From assembly GCA_016784025.1 (NCBI GenBank), contig JADHVL010000013.1, forward strand, positions 1 through 64,000: a stretch of 64,000 nt of DNA, read 5' to 3'. Source of the DNA: Fidelibacterota bacterium (lineage in GTDB: Bacteria; Fidelibacterota; UBA8477; JABMPR01). The notes below the pieces were generated by a model, which did no database searches, had not been told where the DNA came from, and worked only from the letters and a program-made list of their open reading frames with translations. Made by a program: the position numbers and the translations under genes. How positions within the stretch are numbered: position 1 is the first letter of the stretch; every line of letters begins with the position of its first letter. Shown here in pieces: positions 42,900 to 52,562 of this stretch.

Positions 42900-45611
42900 A
42901 TGCCCCTTTCATGGAATGAGATAAAAGACCGTTCTCTTGCTTTCTCTAAGGAATGGGCAGATGAGTCATCTGAAGCTGCAGAAGCAAAATCGTTTTTGGA
43001 TGATTTCTTCCATGTCTTCGGTGTACATAGGCGTCGAGTAGCTACCTTCGAAACAAAATCTAAAAAGATTGATGGCAAGGATGGCTACATAGATTTGCTC
43101 TGGAGAAGTAAAATCCTCATCGAGATGAAATCTCTAGGAAAGGACCTTGACCGTGCGCATAAGCAAGCTCTTGGATACTTCCCGGGCTTGAAAGACCGTG
43201 ATCTGCCACGCTATGTTTTGGTCTGTGATTTTCAGCATTTCCGGCTATACGATCTTGATGATGACACTCATGTACAATTTCACCTTAAAGACCTCCACAC
43301 CCATGTACATCTATTTGGGTTCATTGCTGGATACCAATCTCGCTCATTCGGCGAAGAAGACCCTGTAAATGTAAAAGCTGCCGAACACCTTGGTCACCTG
43401 CATGATTTACTACTAGAATCAGGTTATGAGGGTCATGAACTTGAATTGCTCCTGGTGCGATTGCTGTTTTGCCTTTTCGCTGAGGATACGGGGATTTTTC
43501 AACCAAGACAGTTCATCGATTACTTGGAACAACGCACAGCGGAAGATGGCTCAGGTTTGGGTTCCATGTTATCACAGTTCTTTCAAGTGTTAAATACCCC
43601 ACCGGAAAAACGACAGAAGGCCCTAGATGAGCAACTAGATGAATTTCCGTATGTCAATGGCAGGCTGTTTGAAGAGAGTATTCCTATCGCAGCGTTTAAT
43701 AGTACAATGCGGGAAACCTTGCTTGACAGTTGCGCTCTTGATTGGAGTAGAATTTCACCTGCCATATTTGGATCACTGTTTCAATCAATAATGGATACTA
43801 AGAAACGTAGAAATCTTGGTGCCCATTACACGACGGAAACAAACATCCTTAAAGCTCTCAATCCATTATTCCTTGATGATCTACGCACTGAGCTTGATGT
43901 CACGCTATCAATGAAGCAGAGGAAAAAACGGATAGCGGCTCTTCGTGAGTTCCAAAAGAAGCTTGCGAACATCCAAATATTAGACCCAGCTTGCGGTTGT
44001 GGAAATTTTCTGGTTATAGCCTACAGAGAGTTGCGGTTGCTTGAGGTCAAGGTCCTTGGAGCCTTACTCGGATCAAGAGTTATAGATATTTCAGAACAGA
44101 TTTTACTGGATGTCCACCATTTTCACGGTATTGAGATCGAGGAGTTTCCTGCCCAGATAGCCCAAGTTGCAATGTGGCTCATGGATCACCAGATGAACAA
44201 TCTGGTATCAGAAGAATTCGGTCAATACTTTGTTCGTTTGCCTATCCGAAAATCACCGAACATTATACATCAGAATGCATTGGAAATCGAATGGGAAGAG
44301 GTCGTGACTCCTCAAAACCTAACCTATATAGTGGGCAATCCACCCTTTGTTGGTGCCAAACAAATGAATGCCCAGCAGCGAGTAGAAGTAAGAGATGTTT
44401 TTGCGGGAGTTAAAAGTGCTGGACTCTTGGATTATGTTACCTGCTGGTACAAGAAAGCCACAGAAATTATGGTGGCTAACCCGAAAATTCACACTGCCTT
44501 CGTGTCTACCAACTCCATCACACAAGGGGAGCAAGTAGGTGTACTTTGGCCGGAACTTTTTGAACACAATGTGCACATCAACTTTGCACACCGTACTTTC
44601 CAGTGGAGCAGTGAAGCCCGAGGCAAAGCAACAGTACATTGCGTGATCATCGGCATTTCCTTAGAGGATGTAGCACAGAAATGGCTTTACGAGTATGAAA
44701 CTGTGAAGTCTGAACCTCAGGAATTACAAGTCGACTACATAAATGCCTACTTGGTTAATGGACCTAATGTGCTGATGGCTCGACGCTCAGTTCCGATATG
44801 CGATGTTCCTGTACCTAAGATTGGTAATAAACCTATTGATAATGGTGAATACCTTTTCAAGCCCTCCGAGAAGGAAGAATTTCTCATAACTGAGCCTCAA
44901 GCTGAACCATATATGCGGAGGTGGATCGGGGGGCGTGAATTTATTAACAGTGTTGACAGATGGTGTTTGTGGTTGGGTGATTGTGAACCCCGTCAACTCA
45001 AACAAATGCCAAATGCCTTACAGAGAGTGAAGAGTGTAAGAGCTTATCGTCAGCAAAGTAAGTCGAAACCAACACAAGCGTTGGCAGAAACGCCAACAAG
45101 GTTTCATGTAGAAAATATTCCGAATAAGGATTGTATAGTCATCCCAGAAGTGTCTTCAGAAAACAGACATTACATACCCATGGGAATTCTTTCGTCAGAT
45201 TGTTTGGCTAGTAATAAATTAAAAGTGCTACCTGAAAACAACTTGTACTTATTAGGGGTTCTAACCTCGACCATGCACATGGCTTGGACACGGGCTGTAT
45301 CTGGACGGCTAGAGAGCCGATATCAATATTCGATTACAATAGTGTACAATAACTACCCCTGGCCGGAGCCAAATAAAACCCAACAGCAGCGAATAGAAGC
45401 AACAACCCAAGCCGTACTGGATGAGCGGGGCAAACACCCCGATTCCTCTTTGGCTGACCTCTATGATCCCCATACGATGCCACCAGGGCTGTTGAAGGCT
45501 CATAAAGCATTGGATCGTGCTGTAGACAAAGCCTATCGGGGTACAAAGTTTGAGACCGAGGCTGAACGTGTGGCTTTCCTCATGGAACGTTATTTGGACA
45601 TAGCGGAATAG
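42900..45611 (+). CDS. MmeI-like single-chain restriction-modification enzyme (type IIG/IIL)
   Basis: A 903-residue protein, close to MmeI (about 919). The N-terminal PD-(D/E)xK nuclease reads GYIDLLWRSKILIEMKS. A helical connector leads to the N6-adenine methyltransferase with motif I (ILDPACGCGNFLVIAYREL) and motif IV (NPPFVGAKQM). The C-terminal half holds the target-recognition domain, ending YRGTKFETEAERVAFL. One polypeptide cuts foreign DNA and methylates one strand of its own sites. The specificity cannot be read by eye. An ATG at 42888 and an open frame from 42705 are alternatives. Confidence 0.88.
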   Translation: MPLSWNEIKDRSLAFSKEWADESSEAAEAKSFLDDFFHVFGVHRRRVATFETKSKKIDGKDGYIDLLWRSKILIEMKSLGKDLDRAHKQALGYFPGLKDRDLPRYVLVCDFQHFRLYDLDDDTHVQFHLKDLHTHVHLFGFIAGYQSRSFGEEDPVNVKAAEHLGHLHDLLLESGYEGHELELLLVRLLFCLFAEDTGIFQPRQFIDYLEQRTAEDGSGLGSMLSQFFQVLNTPPEKRQKALDEQLDEFPYVNGRLFEESIPIAAFNSTMRETLLDSCALDWSRISPAIFGSLFQSIMDTKKRRNLGAHYTTETNILKALNPLFLDDLRTELDVTLSMKQRKKRIAALREFQKKLANIQILDPACGCGNFLVIAYRELRLLEVKVLGALLGSRVIDISEQILLDVHHFHGIEIEEFPAQIAQVAMWLMDHQMNNLVSEEFGQYFVRLPIRKSPNIIHQNALEIEWEEVVTPQNLTYIVGNPPFVGAKQMNAQQRVEVRDVFAGVKSAGLLDYVTCWYKKATEIMVANPKIHTAFVSTNSITQGEQVGVLWPELFEHNVHINFAHRTFQWSSEARGKATVHCVIIGISLEDVAQKWLYEYETVKSEPQELQVDYINAYLVNGPNVLMARRSVPICDVPVPKIGNKPIDNGEYLFKPSEKEEFLITEPQAEPYMRRWIGGREFINSVDRWCLWLGDCEPRQLKQMPNALQRVKSVRAYRQQSKSKPTQALAETPTRFHVENIPNKDCIVIPEVSSENRHYIPMGILSSDCLASNKLKVLPENNLYLLGVLTSTMHMAWTRAVSGRLESRYQYSITIVYNNYPWPEPNKTQQQRIEATTQAVLDERGKHPDSSLADLYDPHTMPPGLLKAHKALDRAVDKAYRGTKFETEAERVAFLMERYLDIAE

Positions 45612-45657
45612 TTTAGTTAGTGATGAAGGATAAAATATCACTGGGGAGGAAGTAAGG

Positions 45658-46665
45658 ATGGGGGGAGAGTTCAAAATTACAGAATGCATGATATGCCAAA
45701 GACCTGACTCGATCACTGATGGACCCAGACCCACAGGCGATAGTGATGCATTTTGGTTTACGTGTAGGCGTTGTGGAACATATCAAGCTACCGGTACGCT
45801 GACGACGATGGGCGTCAATGGGATAAATAGAAGACTTCAGGACGAGCATGGTAATATTCTGTTCACTCCAGCACAGTTTGCGGGTTGGGTAAGAGGGATT
45901 AGTGATAGAGGTGAAGATCCACCACTCTTGGGTAGTAATTTCATTATACAGCTACAACAAGCCTTTATACCAAGGAAGCTGGATGATCGTATCTCACATT
46001 TTATTGATGTGATAGCTCGAAGATCAACCACCATGGGTGAACTAATAAAGTTTAACCCTTCTATAGACTACCCATTGGCTTTTGCAGAGAACGAACGAGA
46101 GTTCATCTTTTTAATGAATATGCTTGTCAGCGAGTATGGGTATCTGACCCTGGGTAGCCAGGAAGCTGGATACACCAATTATCTCGTAACCTCCAAGGCA
46201 TGGAGATATTTCGAGCAACTACGGTCAGAAAAAAAAATGAGAGGAACTCAGGCTTTTGTGGCAATGTGGTTTAACGACATCGTAAGTCCAGCATTCACTG
46301 CTGGAATTAAACCAGCACTTGAAGAAGTAGGATATACCCCAATCCGAATCGACATGGTGGAGCATAATGAAAAGATCGATGATGAGATTATTGCCCAGAT
46401 TCGTCAAAGCGGATTACTCATAGCTGACATGACTGGCCAGAGAGGTGGAGTGTATTTTGAAGCAGGGTTTGCTAAAGGTTTAAATATACCAGTCATTTGG
46501 ACCATCCAGGATCGAGAGGTTGAGACTGAAGATGGATCCAAGCATGAAATAGAGCTGATACATTTTGATACAAGGCAGTACAATTTCATCGTTTGGAAGG
46601 ATGCTGAAGATTTAAGGCAAAGACTCATAAATCGGATTCAAGCAACAAATTTGGCTATCCAATGA
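45658..46665 (+). CDS. zinc-ribbon plus nucleoside-deoxyribosyltransferase-like protein
   Basis: A 335-residue protein. Near the N-terminus, C-x2-C (ECMICQ) and a second C-x2-C (TCRRCG) form a zinc ribbon. The C-terminal about 130 residues (TQAFVAMWFNDIVSPAFTAG, then DDEIIAQIRQSGLLIADMTG and GVYFEAGFAKGLNIPVIWT) are the deoxyribosyltransferase/TIR-like fold found in several anti-phage proteins. GGGGAGGA precedes the ATG, 46 bp after the R-M gene, so co-expression is likely. A nucleotide- or NAD-directed activity is inferred only. Confidence 0.72.
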   Translation: MGGEFKITECMICQRPDSITDGPRPTGDSDAFWFTCRRCGTYQATGTLTTMGVNGINRRLQDEHGNILFTPAQFAGWVRGISDRGEDPPLLGSNFIIQLQQAFIPRKLDDRISHFIDVIARRSTTMGELIKFNPSIDYPLAFAENEREFIFLMNMLVSEYGYLTLGSQEAGYTNYLVTSKAWRYFEQLRSEKKMRGTQAFVAMWFNDIVSPAFTAGIKPALEEVGYTPIRIDMVEHNEKIDDEIIAQIRQSGLLIADMTGQRGGVYFEAGFAKGLNIPVIWTIQDREVETEDGSKHEIELIHFDTRQYNFIVWKDAEDLRQRLINRIQATNLAIQ

Positions 46666-46800
46666 CACAATTTATACTACCACTATCATATCAAAATGGT
46701 ACTATAAACCTCAAATATGAGCCAATAGTTATAGAAAATGCAGTCATTATGGTATTATAACGAGGGCAATTCATGGCTCCATTGTAGCGTATAATGACAG

Positions 46801-47640
46801 ATGAGTATGAGCATAGTATCCTCTAATAACGTTACCTATCTCTTGCTGAATGGGATAGAAACACCTATAAGCTTCGAATTGGGTGAGGGAATCACGTTTG
46901 CACCTGCCGACACATCACATCTTGATCTGACGACAGCTTTGTCAACGGTTACAACACCCGATGATATCCCAGTTGTGACAGCTTTTATCCCACTTATTAG
47001 ATCGCAATTTATCATCACCGGAGACACGGCAAAAGAAACTGCTGGACTTGCTTGGAATGCTCAATGGGATGCCCTCCTCTTAAGTGCAATATTCCTCACG
47101 GAAGTGGGGTTTAACCTTCAATCCAACGTCAGTGCGGAGAGGATAAATGAGGATTCTACCCTTCGAGCTACGAACTACCAGATGTATGGTTTCACAAACC
47201 AACCTCCCTATAGTCTCTCTGATGAAGATGTTGAGTGGTTGAAGAAATCATTTCTAAAGGCGAGGAACCTATTATCCTCTGAACAATTCATGACTGCCGT
47301 TCATTCTCTGGCAACGTTCCGGTGGCATTCTCACCCGAGAATACGCATTGCAGTTCTCTGGGCAGGTATTGAAAGTTTGTTTAATATTTCAGCGGAATTG
47401 AGGTTCAGGCTGAGTCAGTACGCAGCTCGTTTCCTTTATCCAGAATCCTCTGATAAAATGAAGGATTGCTATCGAGAAACCTTGAAACTTTATGATCTTC
47501 GGTCAAAGGCGGTGCATGGGAGCAAAATGAAGGGGGACGTGCAGAAAATCGTGGAGGACTCCTTCACGCTGCTCAGGATGTTGATTAGATCATGCATTGA
47601 CCAAGAACGCATTCCAGACCCAAAGCTATTAGCACCTTGA
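46801..47640 (+). CDS. ApeA-like HEPN-domain protein
   Basis: A 279-residue protein. The C-terminal half (RIRIAVLWAGIESLFN, then RLSQYAARFLYP and YDLRSKAVHGSK) is the Apea-like HEPN domain, whose R-x4-H motif (RSKAVH) is the RNase active site. The N-terminal half is beta-rich and unassigned, perhaps the sensing part. HEPN proteins of this kind defend against phage by cleaving RNA. It leads a block of four genes in the same direction. Confidence 0.72.
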   Translation: MSMSIVSSNNVTYLLLNGIETPISFELGEGITFAPADTSHLDLTTALSTVTTPDDIPVVTAFIPLIRSQFIITGDTAKETAGLAWNAQWDALLLSAIFLTEVGFNLQSNVSAERINEDSTLRATNYQMYGFTNQPPYSLSDEDVEWLKKSFLKARNLLSSEQFMTAVHSLATFRWHSHPRIRIAVLWAGIESLFNISAELRFRLSQYAARFLYPESSDKMKDCYRETLKLYDLRSKAVHGSKMKGDVQKIVEDSFTLLRMLIRSCIDQERIPDPKLLAP

Positions 47641-47798
47641 TGCAGTATTAAACACCAGTTGTAGACTGGGACCGATAGATTAGATGAATGAGCATGTGAA
47701 CAATATTAAGCGATCATTAAAATTCAGGAACCAGTGCTCATGTGGCTCAGCTACTGAAGCGCAATTCCAGTGTATAGCCGTCAGGGAGGGATAGCATC

Positions 47799-48287
47799 AT
47801 GATCTGGATAATTATTTATGAAGTTGCATGGTTAATTGGAGTTGTAATAGCGTCACTATCACATCATTTGTGGGAGATACCATGCTGGTATACCAACAAT
47901 CTTGTCGCCTTTCAAGCCGTGTACATAGGTGCGTTAGGTGGGATTATATATTGTCTTCGTGGTGTGTACCTGAACAGTGCTGTGAAAAAGAAATGGTCAA
48001 AGGATTGGTACGTTTGGTATTACCTAAGGCCCCTTACAAGCGCCATTAGTGGTTATGTGAGCTACGTGTTTCTACGAGCAGGGTTGTTAGTCTTGGATGC
48101 GAAGGGCATGGAAGGCGACACGTACTATGGCTACTTGGCATTTGCCTTCATAGCAGGATACAATGTCGACAACTTTATGAAGAAGTTGGAAGAAGTCGCT
48201 CGAACGATATGGGGAATCTCAAAGACAAGAGCTGGCAAAAGCGGTGAAGATGAATCAAAAGGTCAGCAAGAACAGAATAAAGACTAA
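47799..48287 (+). CDS. four-helix membrane protein of unknown function
   Basis: A 162-residue protein. Four hydrophobic segments are visible (MIWIIIYEVAWLIGVVIASL; VAFQAVYIGALGGIIYCL; LTSAISGYVSYVFLRAGLLV; YYGYLAFAFIAGYNVDNFM). A charged, Gln/Lys-rich cytoplasmic tail follows. AGGGAGGGAT precedes the ATG. The family is not recognised. Its place between a HEPN protein and a metallo-beta-lactamase-fold protein suggests a membrane sensor or effector of a defence system. Confidence 0.6.
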   Translation: MIWIIIYEVAWLIGVVIASLSHHLWEIPCWYTNNLVAFQAVYIGALGGIIYCLRGVYLNSAVKKKWSKDWYVWYYLRPLTSAISGYVSYVFLRAGLLVLDAKGMEGDTYYGYLAFAFIAGYNVDNFMKKLEEVARTIWGISKTRAGKSGEDESKGQQEQNKD

Positions 48288-48307
48288 TAGCTGAACATGG
48301 GTGGACA

Positions 48308-49171
48308 ATGAGTTTAACAAGATTTCGAGCATATCAATTAGGAATTGCAGGTAGTTCCTTTAGCTATTCACACAACGGTGATTTTACTCTTATTGAAGCA
48401 AGGCTAACTGACCTAAGCGCTGCCAACATTGATGATGAGATCAACGATATTGGGGGTGGCACCCTCAATGTCTTGCACATAACCAGTTGGGACAAGGATC
48501 ACTGCGACCCAACCGATCTTGGTACAATACTTAAGGTATTAGATCCACCAGTCGTTCAAGCCCCCGGGTATGCACCAACCTCAGATTCAGGTAAGCTTGC
48601 TGTTAAAATGTTGCAGGCACGGAAAAAATCAGGAGGGACTGTTCAATTCATTGGCCCAAATTATATCGGGGGTCTCTCAAACGCTTCAGCGCTTAAAACT
48701 TCTAATATTCTCCTATGGCCAAGGGAACTTCATGCTACGAATCATAATGACAATTCAGTAGCAAAATTCTTTCGATCCGGGCATTTCACAGTATTGAGTT
48801 TGGGAGATATTGAATCGGCCGACATCGCTGACCAGATTACGGCTGGAAGCATTGTCACTGATGAAGTAGATATCCTCATCTTACCACACCATGGAGCCGA
48901 TAATGGATTTACATCTAAGGAATTCCTCGAAGCCGTCAGTCCCAGAGCAGCGATTTGCTCATCCAACTATGACAGCCAGTATGAACACCCGAAACAATCA
49001 ATCAGAGACTTACTTTACGAGCAGGATATAAGGTTGTTCACGACGAAAACAGGTGATGTAATTATTGAGAGTGATGGCACAAATGGAGAGTTTCATATCT
49101 ACAACACTATAGGTAATTCCACAAAGTTATCCTCTGCATGGGTGGGCAAATCAAAGCACCCCCTTCAATAA
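48308..49171 (+). CDS. metallo-beta-lactamase-fold protein (ComEC-type hydrolase domain)
   Basis: A 287-residue protein. HITSWDKDHCD supplies the H-x-x-x-D-x-DH-x-D-like metal motif. NDNSVAKFFRSGHFTVLSLG, ILPHHGADNG and AICSSNYDSQYEHP match the soluble MBL domain of the ComEC family, which acts on DNA. No membrane segments are present. It starts 21 bp after the membrane protein, so they are probably one operon. Nuclease or phosphodiesterase activity is inferred. Confidence 0.75.
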   Translation: MSLTRFRAYQLGIAGSSFSYSHNGDFTLIEARLTDLSAANIDDEINDIGGGTLNVLHITSWDKDHCDPTDLGTILKVLDPPVVQAPGYAPTSDSGKLAVKMLQARKKSGGTVQFIGPNYIGGLSNASALKTSNILLWPRELHATNHNDNSVAKFFRSGHFTVLSLGDIESADIADQITAGSIVTDEVDILILPHHGADNGFTSKEFLEAVSPRAAICSSNYDSQYEHPKQSIRDLLYEQDIRLFTTKTGDVIIESDGTNGEFHIYNTIGNSTKLSSAWVGKSKHPLQ

Positions 49172-49232
49172 GCAGGGATTGCAAAGCGAAAACTTCTATG
49201 GAAGCAGATCAAGTCAAGAACGTTAGGTACAT

Positions 49233-50837
49233 GTGCCACTAAACATAAATAAATATTTAGTGAATCCGGTAATGAGCGGTACCAACGGTCTTGATAGGCA
49301 AAATATTGCTCAAATGTTTCCAATAATCGATTCTCCAAGCTATTCAGAGTGTACATTATCTCTTAGACCTTATCTATATAGCAGCCCAGAAAAATATTAT
49401 CAGCACAGTGTATTTGAAAATGTGCTCCAAATCTTGTTAGAATATTCAAATGATCAGGAGACCTTAAGAGAGGTTCTTAAAGAAACCAATACCGATATTA
49501 GTCGAGCTTTCTTATTTCTGAATGAAGCAAATCGGGATATGATCCATGAAGAAAATTCAAGGGATGATATGGATGAACTTCGCTTTATCGATCAATCGAT
49601 TCATCCTTCATATTTGAGAATGACGGAAGGCGTGCTGCGTCCATTTTTGAAACCATTTGCATACGTTTCCAGGATTCAACGTGATAAAAGTGTTGAGGGT
49701 CTGGATATTCATAATATTATGGATGAAATCTCTCGGACACCTTTGGCTGACATATCCTCAATTTATAGGTCCGTTTTGCGCAATGGGATTGCGCATGGCG
49801 GGATATCTTATTTGGATAAGGAGATTCGATACCACGATAAAAAGGGGAACGAGGAAAAATACAGTCATTCAGAAGTAATAAATATTTTTGATGAACTTAT
49901 CGACTTATGTAATGGTATAGCGTGTGCTTATAGGATATTCTACTTAACTAAACAACCCAAAGGATGGATTACTCCTCACCAGATTAGCATCGATGTGTTA
50001 CATCAAGAAACTAGCTGCGCTTGGTGGAGTATAGAGGCTTGCGTCCCCTCTGAAAGAGCAGGATTGAACCAATTAGCGATATATGCAAAAGCCAATACAC
50101 ATGATTATTCAAAAGTTTTTGTCTCGGCAATTCAAACAGGTATACTTGCTGAATACTTCATTCCAGGATATGATCGATACTTCCTCAGTATTAAGGCAAA
50201 AATGGCAAATCAGGGCTGGGCTGGTTTTGACGGGAAAAGACTAAGGGAACTTCGTCAAGATGGGTGCGCTTCTATTGATGAGTATAAAGGAACTCTTGAA
50301 AACGACCTCGTATTTTATATCCCAAGACCAAAACTCCCTCTCAGATTGAGTAAAATTAATTCATGGCTGCATGCTTTTCGAGCAAATAAATCAATAGTGT
50401 ATCGTGAAGTACGTGAGCAATTAGATTTTCTATCTATTCAGATTCGAGATGCGCAAGTTCACAGAAATCTCTGGGGGGTTGTTCTTGAATCGTATGTGCA
50501 CGTATCCAATGATTTTGGAGAGCTCTCTCCAAGTATTGTACGGAAAAACGTTAGAAGAATATTAAAGAAATCACTAAAACACGCTCGGAACAAGCTGTTT
50601 ATGTTGAATCCTGTCAGATATTTACCAATAGGTCACGCCCGAGTTCACGTATTTCAGAATGACTATAGAATTAGAAGACTGCGGGGGTTTGGCCTTGGGG
50701 AGGATCTTATCGGCGTTATCCAGTCTAACTACATTTCACGAATAAAAACAATAAATATTAACGGTGGAATTGTTGATTCTGAGAAGCGTCAAAGAATTGT
50801 TTGGAATCGTGCATGGTATGAAAAGAATAGCACCTAA
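49233..50837 (+). CDS. large protein with HEPN-like region, unknown function
   Basis: A 534-residue protein starting at GTG (an ATG at 49272 is also possible). Residues about 150-235 (IYRSVLRNGIAHGGISY, then VINIFDELIDLCNGIACAYR) contain R-x4-H (RNGIAH) in a helical setting like HEPN/MiaE-type abortive-infection proteins. The rest, including a basic stretch (RKNVRRILKKSLKHARNKL), is not recognised. It is the last gene of the block that starts at 46801. The HEPN call is tentative. Confidence 0.55.
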   Translation: MPLNINKYLVNPVMSGTNGLDRQNIAQMFPIIDSPSYSECTLSLRPYLYSSPEKYYQHSVFENVLQILLEYSNDQETLREVLKETNTDISRAFLFLNEANRDMIHEENSRDDMDELRFIDQSIHPSYLRMTEGVLRPFLKPFAYVSRIQRDKSVEGLDIHNIMDEISRTPLADISSIYRSVLRNGIAHGGISYLDKEIRYHDKKGNEEKYSHSEVINIFDELIDLCNGIACAYRIFYLTKQPKGWITPHQISIDVLHQETSCAWWSIEACVPSERAGLNQLAIYAKANTHDYSKVFVSAIQTGILAEYFIPGYDRYFLSIKAKMANQGWAGFDGKRLRELRQDGCASIDEYKGTLENDLVFYIPRPKLPLRLSKINSWLHAFRANKSIVYREVREQLDFLSIQIRDAQVHRNLWGVVLESYVHVSNDFGELSPSIVRKNVRRILKKSLKHARNKLFMLNPVRYLPIGHARVHVFQNDYRIRRLRGFGLGEDLIGVIQSNYISRIKTININGGIVDSEKRQRIVWNRAWYEKNST

Positions 50838-50933
50838 TGAGGTCTTGAGCTGACTCACTTGCGTGTATCACCCAGTCATACTGCTTTGGGAAATATTGGA
50901 GTATTACATTTTCATAGAAGAAAGGGTTATTTA

Positions 50934-51125
50934 ATGTCGTTAGTGTTATCAGAATGCAATCAAAAAATAAATGCCTCGCTATATGGCCTGTATGACTTCC
51001 TCTCAGATCAAGAGCGGGAAGATAAGCTCGTTGAACTCCTTGCTGAGATACTCAGGAAGCAGGCAATAGCCAAAATCGCCGAGCAACAAAATAGTGATGG
51101 AAGGCAACATAAGGATGAAAAATAG
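50934..51125 (+). CDS. small helical protein
   Basis: A 63-residue ORF from the ATG at 50934 (AAGAAAGGG upstream). The frame is open from 50859 but lacks a binding site there. It has a helical, acidic-basic sequence (QEREDKLVELLAEILRKQ) and no known motif. It overlaps the next small gene by 32 bp, so they are likely coupled. Confidence 0.45.
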   Translation: MSLVLSECNQKINASLYGLYDFLSDQEREDKLVELLAEILRKQAIAKIAEQQNSDGRQHKDEK

Positions 51126-51381
51126 AGAGCTGAAGACCATAGATGAAGCTGAGGCTATGCTAATTCAGAATCAACGTGACTCCATGCTCCTGTCTTTACT
51201 ATATGTGACAAGACAGCTTGGAGAGATAGAAGGGATTATCTCAACACAATCCCAGCCAGATGAGAAACTTCTCAAGGTCCAGAAGGATTTTGAGCGTTTA
51301 TACGAGAGGATGATCGAAGATGCAGGGATTGAGCAATTACCTGAGTCAGATATAGGCGGCATTGGTAGAGATGCAAGTTGA
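51094..51381 (+). CDS. small coiled-coil protein
   Basis: A 95-residue ORF starting at GTG 51094, or at ATG 51115. Mostly helical (EAEAMLIQNQRDSMLLSLLY; EKLLKVQKDFERLYERMI). No family is recognised. Paired with the preceding small gene, it may form a two-subunit complex, but that is a guess from overlap alone. Confidence 0.45.
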   Translation: MMEGNIRMKNRELKTIDEAEAMLIQNQRDSMLLSLLYVTRQLGEIEGIISTQSQPDEKLLKVQKDFERLYERMIEDAGIEQLPESDIGGIGRDAS

Positions 51382-51731
51382 TGGCTCAACATTGTTCCAA
51401 TTTCAATCCAACAATCCTGTTTGGAATCGGGGTGGCCATTGAATAAATTTTCACCAGTATTTTATTAATCACTGTAGAAAGGGGCTTTGCGACTGAGCAA
51501 ACGACTGTAAAAATATAGAGTTACGCAATCTCTTGTAGATTTTTCTCTTTAAATCGCCAGAATTGAATAGTCAAATAAGATCAGCAAGAAGGTGGCGTCC
51601 AGTAAATGGGCGCTCCTTTGTGCATTTTATTTGAGGGTGTCTGGCGATACCCAAGGGAAGGATGTTATGAAGGTAGCGTCCTTTTTTTATTGCAGCACGT
51701 TGAACGTTTATAAACAATGGAGGGTTAGCAA
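51382..51731 (+). other. 350-bp non-coding stretch with hairpins
   Basis: No gene is seen. GGGTGTC (51635-51641) pairs with GATACCC (51646-51652). A 12-bp near-repeat (AAGGTGGCGTCC at 51589 and AAGGTAGCGTCC at 51670) surrounds it, and a run of seven T follows at 51682. The block ends just before the ribosome binding site of the next gene. It could be a small structured RNA ending in a weak terminator. Confidence 0.35.
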
Positions 51732-52562
51732 ATGAAGCTAAGAAATCTGATTTGTAGGATACTTGCCTGTACAAGCATTATGATATGGCACGGTATAGCA
51801 ATTTCTCAGGAGAATGGAGCAGATCCAATTATTAAGACAGCGGAAATTTATTCAGTTGATGAGGGGAAGGAGACCTTGGACGGAAGAAAAGTCTTCAATG
51901 AAAAGGGCAATCTGATCGAAGAAGTAAAGTACAAATGGGACGGTAGTATATCAGTTCAGACTATAAATGAATATGATGGGGACAGACTAATTATCGAGAC
52001 CCACCATAGAACTGATTATAAAGGGAATCCACAAATAGATAGCTACGAGCATGAATCAAACGCCCAAGGTTTGACTTTGGCTAAGCGTCATACCAGAAAC
52101 GGTGAATTGAAAGGAGTGTCTGACAGCTACACCTATACAACAGATGGATTAATTAGATACTGGTCAAGGTATAAATCGGATGGTAACGAATACCAGAAAT
52201 TCATATTCCATTATGATGAGTTGGGTCAGAAAGTGAAAAAGGAAGTGTACTATGGTACCGAATTATTTTCATGGACTACATATAAATACGATGCTTTAGG
52301 TAGAATTATTATTGAAACAAAATATGACCCGGAAGATGGTAAACGTTGGGTGCTGGAAAATAAATATGATGAACACGGTTCATGTATCGAGATACAATCG
52401 TATGAGGGCGAAGAAGAAAAACCCGCTGGTGGTACGAAATTATCTTACAGATATGATGATGCTGGTAACTGGGTCTATGAAGAGAGCAGATCAGTCCAAG
52501 AAGCGTTCGGTCGAACAGCTGTCACGGTTAAAGAGTCTAAAAGGAAAATCACATACTGGTAG
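51732..52562 (+). CDS. exported YD-repeat-like protein
   Basis: A 276-residue protein with a signal peptide (ILACTSIMIWHGIAISQ). The rest repeats a short beta pattern (NEKGNLIEEVKYKWDGS; YDALGRIIIETKYDPEDGK; YDEHGSCIEIQSYEG), like the YD/RHS-type or MORN-like repeats of surface proteins, but without an RHS core or toxin end. TGGAGGG precedes the ATG. The exact fold is uncertain. It is an unusual cargo because the other element genes look intracellular. Confidence 0.65.
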   Translation: MKLRNLICRILACTSIMIWHGIAISQENGADPIIKTAEIYSVDEGKETLDGRKVFNEKGNLIEEVKYKWDGSISVQTINEYDGDRLIIETHHRTDYKGNPQIDSYEHESNAQGLTLAKRHTRNGELKGVSDSYTYTTDGLIRYWSRYKSDGNEYQKFIFHYDELGQKVKKEVYYGTELFSWTTYKYDALGRIIIETKYDPEDGKRWVLENKYDEHGSCIEIQSYEGEEEKPAGGTKLSYRYDDAGNWVYEESRSVQEAFGRTAVTVKESKRKITYW

